From: Pelargonium nanum | Taxonomy: Eukaryota > Streptophyta > Magnoliopsida > Geraniales > Geraniaceae | DNA: 25,847 nucleotides | Direction of reading: 5' to 3' | NCBI GenBank assembly: GCA_036897485.1 | Contig: JAYMTF010001153.1 | Coordinates: 1 to 25,847 of the forward strand | Shown here: in pieces, positions 1 through 8,278 of the stretch | Layout of the letters: every line of letters starts with the position of its first letter | Position numbering within the stretch: position 1 is the stretch's first letter | Program-made: the position numbers and the translations under genes | Notes under the pieces: generated by a model | Told to the model about the DNA's origin: nothing | The model's database searches: none | What the model saw: the letters and a program-made list of their open reading frames with translations, nothing else

Positions 1-2757
1 GCTCTCTGCAACGAGGCCGGCTGGACCGTCGAGTTCGACGGCACCACCTACCGTAAGGTATACCTTTTTTTTTCTTCTTTACTCTCTTTCGCAAAACAAA
101 CCAAAATGCTTTTCTTGTTCCCGGAATAAAAAATTCGCAGCCAATCGCGGTCAATTTGTGCTAATATGCGCCGAATTCGGTAGTGCATGTTAACTTCCGT
201 CGCGCGGTTGTTCTCGTCAGTGCGTAGCTCTGTATCTGCACTATGCGGCGCATGTTAGTGTTCGGCGCTGTAATTAGCCGTTCTGGTACAAGTCGCGCGA
301 TGCTAGCATGCGCCGAACCGTTCGTCGGATAAGAGCTGAAATGGTAACTTCCGTCGCGCGGTTGTTCTCGTCAGTGCGTATCTCTGTATCTGCACTATGC
401 GGCGCATGTTAGTGTTCGCCGTTTTAATTAACCGTTCTGGTACAAGTCGCGCGATGCTAGCATGCGCCGAACCTTCCGTCCGATAAGAGCTGAAATGGAC
501 ACCTGAATTGGTGGATTCAACATGCAAAATCAGAAACGAGATGCGGCGCACGTTAGCGCGGACCGTGAAATTGATCGGTTTCTAATGATTTCGCTTGCTG
601 CTTTTTCACCTCCGGCGTACGTTAGATCTGCATCAACACTTGCCTTTTCTCATCTTTCCGTTTTTCTTTATCTAACTTTTTTGAGAAGGCGTGAAGCTTT
701 AGATTCTCTCTCTGTGCTTCTTGTGAGCAGTAACATAGATCTCGAGATGACCAAAATGTCCTTGCTATGTCTTTAGAAAAAGAAAGATAAAAATCCAGAA
801 GTGCTTTTGCTTTTGTACTGTGGAAATGGCAGTGTCACTCACTGGGGTAGCTATGCCAAATCAGTGCAAGCTCTCAAGCATTGAGATTTGCTATGCAATA
901 AAGTAGAGTGGCACTAGCAACAGGCCCTTGACCTATTCTCAGCTTTGGTGCTCAGATTTTCTATTTTAGAGGTCCTTTTGCCAAATAGTTTGTTCTTTCA
1001 GTTCAATTATTTGGGTGCATTTATTTATTCATATGCTGGTCTTTTTTCTGACTTGGGTTGGCTTGTTGTGAATGAGTTTCAGTCTTTGTAGATGAGTGAG
1101 ATAATAATTGAATGATTCATATGGTTATAGTTTCTTTGCTGTTTTAAATCAAGTATCAAGACATTTGGATAAGTGTATTAGCTAGAGTAGGGACCATGTT
1201 ATGTGGCAAGAAATTGTTTTGGACCTTTTAAATGCTACCCATAGGTGTACAAGAAAAGTAGTTTTATTGATGAGATTAATTATTGCTTACCATTACCAAC
1301 ATAATCAATGGAACTTGACATTGACTAGAGAAAAGAGTTTGTGGGGGGCTATGTGTTAAAAAGCTCATGTGAAACATTGGTGAAAGGAAAATTTATGTTC
1401 CTAGAAGCTAAAACTTCTTGAAAGCATGTGAGGATTTCCACCTTGCATTTGATGATTAGATGTAAAAGCTGTGGTTGTGCTGTGTTTAAGTGCCCAATGC
1501 CTTTGGTTGCTGTATAGATTTTGTGTCTCAGTTGGCTGGTTCTTCAATATGCTATATCATGTACTGTCAGTCTAGAATCTTGTTTTACACAGCTTATGAG
1601 CATCTGGAAGGTGTTCGCTTGTATCGTGCTGATGTTATAACCTTTGTGATTCACTATTGTTCTTGAATTTGGGTTACGGTTAACTTGCATTTAACTTAGC
1701 TAGTGTTTGACGACTGGCGAGACTCGGGGATTTGTGCAGTTTAGTATATACGCATAAATATTGCTAGGGCTAAAAGAAAATTTCCTATCAGCATGTGACT
1801 TATTAAATACTAAGCCTTGGTTTAATGCAAGTTGAATTCATGGATCATCCTTTATCCTTGATGTCTTGTAAACATGTTTGTTTCTTAACTGGTAATTTTT
1901 ATATACATGTAGGGTTGCAAACCTCTGGAACGCATGGATGTTGTGGGTGGATCTGCAGCTGCAAGCCCGTGCTCGTCTTACCACCCTAGTGCCTGTGCTT
2001 CCTACAACCCAAGCCCTGCCTCCTCTTCCTTCCCTAGTCCAGCTTCATCTTCTTATGCAGCTAACTGCAATGCTGATGCCAATTCCCTCATACCATGGCT
2101 AAAGAACCTCTCATCTGCATCCTCATCAGCCTCCCCGTCAAAGCGCCCAAATCTTTGTTTCCATGGTGGCTCCATCAGTGCTCCTGTCACCCCTCCATTG
2201 AGCTCTCCATCCCGAACGCCCAGAATAAGAACTGACTGGGATGACCAATCTGCCCGCCCAAGCTGGGCTGGGCAACGCTTCCCATTCCTTCCATCATCCA
2301 CTCCCTCAAGCCCTGGTCGACAAGTCGTTCCTGATCCAGAGTGGTTCTCTAGGATTCGAGTACCACAGAGTGGGCCAAATTCTCCAACCTTCACCCTCGT
2401 TTCTTCAAATCCATTCGGCTTCAAGGAAGAAATGTTTGCTGGTGGCGGTTCTCATATGATAACTCCCGGGCAAAGTGGTACATGCTCTCCTGCCATAGCA
2501 CCAGGTTGTGATCACAACGCTGATATTCCAATGTCTGAAGCATTTGCAGATGAGTTTGCCTTCGGAAGCCACATGGCAGGGCTGGTGAAGCCATGGGAAG
2601 GAGAAAGGATTCACGAAGAATCTGGATCTGATGATCTAGAGCTCACTCTTGGGAGCTCAAAAACCAGGTGCGTTGACATTAACACTCGAATAAACATACC
2701 GAAACTTAAACAGTTTGCATCTTTCCTTACTCAAAACTTATATCGTGTTGCAGATAA
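1..2757 (+). CDS. BEH4: BES1/BZR1 homolog, BEH4-like, copy A (5' partial)
   Basis: Brassinosteroid-response transcription factor of the BES1/BZR1 family, expected in nucleus and cytoplasm and controlled by GSK3-type phosphorylation. Only the last 19 codons of exon 1 are present (1-57), ending in the DNA-binding domain at GTTYRK. Exon 2 runs 1913-2667 and opens [10 protein letters not shown]. It is Ser/Pro rich with many S/TxxxS/T candidate GSK3 sites, and carries the family blocks [44 protein letters not shown] and [23 protein letters not shown] is an EAR-type repression motif. I predict a third exon (2754-2757): splicing 2668-2753 gives SSKTR followed by TAA, much like the Arabidopsis BEH4 ending as I recall it. 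Without that splice the frame stays open to 2926 and adds 85 unrelated residues. The partial product is 271 aa with the splice. The residue before DGTTY is Phe where copy B has Pro. Family assignment is firm; the terminal intron is inferred. Confidence 0.9.
58..1912 (+). other. First intron of BEH4 copy A
   Basis: It starts with GTATAC directly after the AAG codon of exon 1 and ends with ATGTAG before GGTTGC, phase 0. The first 600 bases are unusually GC-rich and hold a two-copy tandem repeat; the rest is ordinary T-rich intron. A segment around 1030-1100 (AATGAGTTTCAGTCT) matches 5434-5448 in the intron of copy B, so intron sequence was included in the gene duplication. I see no separate gene inside it. 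The open frames at 522-776 and 303-551 lack family features and overlap the repeat. Confidence 0.8.
191..498. repeat. Two-copy 154-bp tandem repeat in intron
   Basis: Unit 1 is 191-344 and unit 2 is 345-498, head to tail with no spacer. Both begin TAACTTCCGTCGCGCGGTTG and end AAGAGCTGAAATGG. By hand count they differ at about 8 of 154 positions. Each unit carries the 10-bp palindrome ATGCTAGCAT inside GCGC flanks, able to form a hairpin. Diverged pieces flank the array: ATGCGCCGAA near 165-174 and ATGCGGCGCACGTTAG near 541-556 resemble parts of the unit. The array is much richer in CpG than the surrounding intron. No coding function is visible. Confidence 0.93.
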
Positions 2758-4129
2758 AAAAGATCAAAAGCTCAGTAAGCGAAAAAGATCAATGGTATCG
2801 ACGCATGAAGTATGTATCGTGATTATTTATTTCAAAATTGTGTGTATTTGGCCTTCCTCTAAAACCTTATGCTATGATTCCCTCTTTTTTTCTTTGAAAA
2901 ATGTAAGCCCACTCTTTATGAAATGAAATGATGATTTGCAAGAAACTGTTTGAACTTGCACAAATCAAGTACTCATTGTAGAAATCTTTGGGAGTGATTG
3001 AAGGGTTTTTGTATCAACTATCAATTTTTGTTCCATGAGTGATGGACCAGTGGTTGCATATTATTGCCAATTGTTGGTAAGTAACAAAAAAATGTGCAAC
3101 TTTTGTAGACACAAGATAATTGATGTGGACCAACACCATTAACCAATTGTCACTATAATGCTTGAAAGTTGAAATTGCTCTTTGCAGGTTTATTATGTTC
3201 CTTTAAATTCCCTTTTATGTTATGCTCTTGACCAATGCCTTGGAGAGTGGCTTATTATGTAACTTGCTTTTCTGTCTGGTCAATGCCTATTATCATTGAC
3301 CCAACTCAAATCCTCTTTCCTTTTTGTTTCCTGATTTTTTCTTAACAATTTTTGTTTTCCTTTTGTGGTTGTAATTAGTGAAAATAGAGTGACCACTTCA
3401 CTTCAAATTAACCCCAACAAAATGGGCTTTATGGTTTCAAAAATTATTTTCTTAATAGACAAACATGAGTGGAAGTAACCAGTTGTCAATATTAAAAAAT
3501 GTTTAAAAATATAGAATAGGGAGTTTAATTTGATTACTCCTATCTCATCTTATGACAAAATTACAAACAAAAGATTATATTTATTTTTGAAAAAAAATAT
3601 TATTTTAAAAATCAAACCGATCCAATGAGTTACATAATAAAAATACCTCTCATTTTTCATCCGTATATTCTTCTTCCTTAAGAAAATTCTAACTTATAAT
3701 CTTAAACATTCCATTCGAGCAAGATTATAATGTTTCTAGTTCACAATGATCATATTATAAAACATATTGTCTGAATCAAAAATATTTTTTATACAAAAAG
3801 TTGTATGATATTCAACTTCTGGTAATAGTGGTGAATTATCTAAATTTTAGTTGTAAAAAGGTGATCTAATTAAAATTTTAGGAGACAAAATTGTTGAAAA
3901 TAGGAAAATAAAATAATAGTATAATGACTGTACTAGTCAAAATTGGAATATAATTTTCAAATACTTTTTACTCAAGACAGTTACAAAAATACCATGAATG
4001 ATTATTTTTCTTCCCCAAAAAGGGACGTATTGAAGCCAGCACAAACATGACAAGGTGACATTAATTAGTGGCAATTTCGTTAATCAAGCTTAAAACCCAG
4101 TCCTAATAAAAACAAGCCAGCTCGAAGTA
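2758..4129. other. 3' flank of BEH4 copy A and AT-rich intergenic spacer
   Basis: No gene is seen here. About 3050-3295 is similar to 7465-7695 downstream of copy B: both contain TTATTGCCAA, a run about GTGGACCA, and a GAGTGG...TTAT...CTTGCTTT...GGTCAATG block. This marks conserved 3' UTR or flanking DNA carried in the duplication. From about 3470 to 4080 the DNA is very AT-rich, with no open frame worth reporting and no recognised element. Confidence 0.7.
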
Positions 4130-4512
4130 TTGACTACAGAGCTCTCAGCAGCAGCAGCTCAGCTCCCCATCTCTCCCCCACATCTCTCTCTCTCCCTCTC
4201 TCTGAAACAAACATCGATTCATTTTTTTTTGCCTCTTCAAGCTTTTGCTTTTAATTTTACCCAAAACCACTTCCTGTTTCACGAGCTGTTTTCCGATTAC
4301 CGCTCTGTTTCTGATCAGATCTATTATAAATGCTCAATCCGATCTCCGCTTACACCTCCAGTTACGACGCCGTTTCAGCTCGATTCTCCGACCTGGAGCT
4401 CAACAGCTCCTTCAATCTTCTCTGAACCTTTGAAATCCGGCGGCTTTCTGGTCGGATTCTCAGTTTCTGACGACACGGCGTCGTTTGAATTGGCACGATC
4501 GATCGGCCGGGA
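4130..4512 (+). promoter_or_regulatory. CT-rich 5' leader of BEH4 copy B with a small uORF
   Basis: A pyrimidine tract (CTCTCTCTCTCCCTCTCTCTG, about 4183-4203) of the kind common near plant transcription starts lies about 310 bases before the BEH4 ATG. The only ATG between it and the main start is at 4330; it opens a 31-codon frame ending TGA at 4423-4425, in the same frame as BEH4 but closed before it. TATAAA at 4325-4330 overlaps that ATG and could instead be a TATA box, which would place transcription start beyond the uORF. Which reading is right cannot be told from sequence. Confidence 0.5.
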
Positions 4513-7067
4513 ATGACGTCGGGGACGAGGCTCCCGACATGGAAGGAGAGGGAGAACAACAAGCGGAGGGAGCGGCGGAGGAGAGCGATTGCGGCGAAGA
4601 TCTTCGCCGGACTCAGAATGTACGGCAATTACAAGCTCCCCAAGCACTGCGACAACAATGAGGTCCTCAAAGCTCTCTGCGACGAGGCCGGTTGGACCGT
4701 CGAGCCCGACGGCACCACCTACCGGAAGGTAAATTTTTGTGTTCATTTTCTCAAAACAAAGTAGTCGTGTTCGTAGCTAGCTCCGGCAATGATTTTTTCT
4801 GATTGAACAGCTTACGTTAGCAATAGTATCAGCATCATGAACTCATAAAATAGTACTGTAGAAGCTCATTTTAGAATTGATATGAGCCTCCACATTTCGA
4901 TTTTGTTACTCTTTCATCGCCGGATCTGGTCTATCAGCAGCACACTGTCTTCATCTTCTTTTGTTCACTTTGGAGCATTAGATTCTTGTCTCTGTATGTG
5001 TTTCCTATGAACAACAACAATGCAGGTTTCGTTAAGACCGAAATGCCCTTCTTGGATCTCTAAAAATACTACCATAAGCTTCAGTTTCGACATAGGAATA
5101 GGAGGGTTGAGAGGGGCAGTTTTTGTCTGAACAGTTCACTTCAATGTCTCTTCCAGTTCTTCCATGTAGTTACACTGGACATGAGAGCATCTTTTCTTGG
5201 TTCTGCTCTGTTTTTTACCATTTGGGATTTTTTTTTTCTTCTTGCACTCTTTTAGTGTAGCACAAGATTTCTTTTCACTTACTATAAGGAGAGTAGGAAA
5301 GTCTGAGAGGGTCTCAATAAGGTTTCCATTTAACTATTTGTGCTGTTATTATCATGGTACCCTAATTGTGATTGAACCTTTGAACTGTGAAAAATAATTG
5401 CTGTTGGTCCTTTTTGTGATATGTGCCAATATGAATGAGTTTCAGTCTCTGCAGGTGTATGAATTCAGAATAGTTCAGTGCTTTTAATGGGCTCTTTTTG
5501 TCATAAGCATTAAATTTCCATAATAATGTGTTAAGTGAATCAAGAATTGCTCTTAGGCATTTTGAATGTTTTATCTCATGAATCAATCCCATGGCTTAGA
5601 GAAGTTTTCATAATCTTTGGAGTAGGAAACCTAGTTAGGCATGAACCCTCTCTTGACCTTCGTTTGGCTTCTACTTAACGAATTTCATGGCTGAAAAAAA
5701 ATAATAATAGAAAAAGTGACAATGGCTCCCATGGGTTAATGACATGATGATTTCTTAAGGGGATAAAGCAGGAGAAGAAGGTTTATGTTTCGTGGTAATG
5801 TGAAATTTTGGAGGCAGTTGAAGGAATTTTTTTTGGTTGGTAGAGGAGTGGGAACTCAGGTAGGCATTTTGCTAGTTAATTTTATGGCTTAAAAATACGA
5901 GCAATAGTATCAATATTACCACATTGCCTTTGGGGGCTAGGAAACCAACTCCAATATCATAGGATCTAACAAGAAAAATGTGCTTGTCACCTACTGGCTA
6001 CTGCAGAAGAGATAAGTCCTGATTGGTGATATATGTTTCTTGCCCTCTTTTTGGTTTGATACTACTTGAAATTTAACTTGTAAATTGGTGAAAATTTGTT
6101 ACAAAAGAAACATTTTGATGATATTATTTGTTTCAACTTTCAATTGTAAACGTTCTTGAACATGTACAGATCTAAAGAAATCACGGTTTACCATTTGCAC
6201 ATTACTAGTTCTACTGGTATCTGTTCCTTTGTCTAAATGATTTGTTTATTTTGCAATTGAATGATTATCTTCCACTTCTTGCAGGGTTGTAAACCATTGG
6301 AACGCATGGATGTGATGGGTGGCTCAGTATCTGCCAGTCCATGCTCGTCTTACCACCAAAGCCCCCGTGCTTCCTACAACCCAAGTCCTGCCTCTTCTTC
6401 CTTCCCTAGTCCAGCCTCATCCTCTTATGCTGCTAATCCCAATACTGATCCCAATTCCCTCATTCCCTGGCTAAAAAACCTCTCGTCTTCTTCCTCATCA
6501 GCCTCCTCCTCTAAGCTTCCCCATCTTTACATTCATGGTGGATCTATTAGTGCTCCTGTCACGCCACCATTAAGCTCTCCAACTGCCCAGACCCCCCGAA
6601 TGAACTCTGAGTGGGATGACCAATCTGCACGCCCCAACTGGGGCGGGCAGCAACACTACCCCTTCCTGCCATCTTCCACTCCCCAGAGCCCTGGTCGCCA
6701 GATCGTTTCTGATCCCCAGTGGTTTGCTGGGGTTCGACACCCTCAAGGTGGGCCAAATTCTCCAACATTCAGCCTGGTTTCTTCTAACCCATTCGGTTTC
6801 AAGGAAGACATGTATGCTGGCAGCGGATCCCGTATGGCGACTCCAGGGCAAAGTGGGACTTGCTCCCCTGCTATTGCAGCAAGTTGTGATCATAATGCTG
6901 ATATTCCTATGTCAGAAGCGATTTCAGATGAGTTTGCTTTTGGAAGCCATATGACAAGGTTGGTGAAGCCATGGGAAGGAGAGAGGATTCATGAAGAGAG
7001 TGTATCAGATGATCTAGAGCTCACACTTGGGAGCTCAAAAACCAAGTGTTTTGACATGAACATTTGA
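4513..7067 (+). CDS. BEH4: BES1/BZR1 homolog, BEH4-like, copy B (complete)
   Basis: Complete BES1/BZR1-family transcription factor of 332 aa, in two exons: 4513-4728 (72 codons) and 6285-7067, joined in phase 0 at YRK|GCK. The start opens [20 protein letters not shown], the family's atypical bHLH-like DNA-binding region, which continues through [20 protein letters not shown] to DGTTYRKGCKP (residues about 1-76). A Ser/Pro-rich regulatory region with GSK3-type S/TxxxS/T repeats follows, then [44 protein letters not shown] and the acidic GERIHEES segment. The EAR-type motif LELTLG lies close to the C terminus. After SSKTK it ends CFDMNI-stop, a short tail that copy A is predicted to splice away; the donor AGGT of copy A is AAGT here. 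It lies about 1.8 kb downstream of copy A in the same orientation. Family assignment is firm; BEH4 subtype is based on remembered Arabidopsis sequence. Confidence 0.95.
4729..6284 (+). other. Intron of BEH4 copy B
   Basis: It begins GTAAAT after the AAG codon and ends TTGCAG before GGTTGT, phase 0, at the same position as the first intron of copy A. Patches such as 5434-5448 are shared with the copy A intron; the 154-bp repeat is absent. No other feature is seen. Confidence 0.85.
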
Positions 7068-8278
7068 ATCGTGTTATGGTATGTATGAATCAACTTTGGC
7101 CTCTTATTTGTGCTGCTTAGCAGCCAAGGGGATCAAGGTGAGTGTAACAATTTCCCTCCTTTTTTCTTTTATCTTTTTTTCTCCATTCTATTTAAATCTT
7201 TTTTTTTAATTATTTAAAACTGTATTTAGTTTAGTTCTTGGAAGTGTTGGGTGTTTTCACAACCCACTCATTTGGTCTCTTATGTAAAACCTATATTTCA
7301 GTGAATGAACTGATAATACTACATGAATGGATTCTTTAGTTGCTATTGAAATTAGTGCTCAATGATTCTTGCAAGCTATTGCCTATTTGAATCTATGTTC
7401 ATTTTTTTCTAGCTTTTTATTTTCAACCCAGTCTTTTACTTTCAAGAGTTTTTAATGCATTTACAGATACCCATTATTGCCAATGGTTGGAACTTAAATG
7501 TACAGAGAAATCACTTTATAGACATAGACAATAACTGTGGACCACTACTAGTCTCTGAAAATGGTGTGAATTATATTGGCTAAAGGATTGTCTGTCTTTA
7601 AATCCCCCTTTTGCCATCTTTTGACCCCAAGCCCTAAAAAGAGTGGATTATTTTCTAGCTTGCTTTCATGTCTCTTGGTCAATGGTAGCTTTGATGATGA
7701 CATGAGATGCACTACAAATCACAGGTAAATGGGCCCATTTGCTATTCCTATTTTGTAGCTAAAACCCAAGCTGTCCTGGCCAGGTCACAACCAACAACTG
7801 GGTTTTTATGGCTTATCCAGATAGCTCCACCATGTGAGAGGTTGAGCCATATTTGAACTTGAGTCAAGCACATGAATTTTGGCATTGTGCTTGTTTATTT
7901 GAACTCACCTTGTCTCCAAAGGCTTCAGATAAACCAAATGGATATATTCTGGCCTCAACTGTTTTTGTCTGATCCTTATTGGAACTGTCTATACTTCTAT
8001 TTTTTAGGATTATCCTTGTAACTATCACCTGAGGATCATCCACAGACACAAAATGGATAAGAAACTGTAAATGATCTAAAGCTTTCTCTATCATTATAAT
8101 TAAACTTTCTTGTCCACATATGTACAAAGTTTCTAGTATCATATCAAATCCATAATTGAAATAAATTTTCCGTATTTCTTTAGGCTGTAGAACCATTGAC
8201 CACCATTTGAGAAGAGATGTAGCATAAATGAATTATCTGTACATGATCCTGTACCCCGGTTATAACCCTACCAATTAC
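7068..8278. other. Convergent 3' region between BEH4 copy B and the FYVE/SYLF gene
   Basis: The two flanking genes end towards each other here. 7465-7695 is similar to the copy A downstream flank. An unassigned open frame of 110 codons lies on the minus strand at 7864-8196; it starts MVLQPKEIRKIYFNY and I recognise no family. It lies just beyond the FYVE/SYLF stop codon and may be 3' UTR of that gene or chance. No RNA gene or mobile element is evident. Confidence 0.55.

Noticed and set aside
303..776. Open frames within and after the 154-bp tandem repeat
   Set aside because: They arise from the GC-rich repeat and run across repeat units; composition and position inside an intron argue against coding.
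2053..2614. Minus-strand open frames opposite BEH4 copy A exon 2
   Set aside because: They are antisense shadows of a Ser/Pro-rich coding exon; no start context or family resemblance. The same applies opposite copy B (6559-6893).
4130..4516. 128-codon open frame through the BEH4 copy B leader
   Set aside because: It begins at a non-ATG codon, and its sequence is dictated by the CT-rich leader; only the ATG uORF at 4330 is worth reporting.
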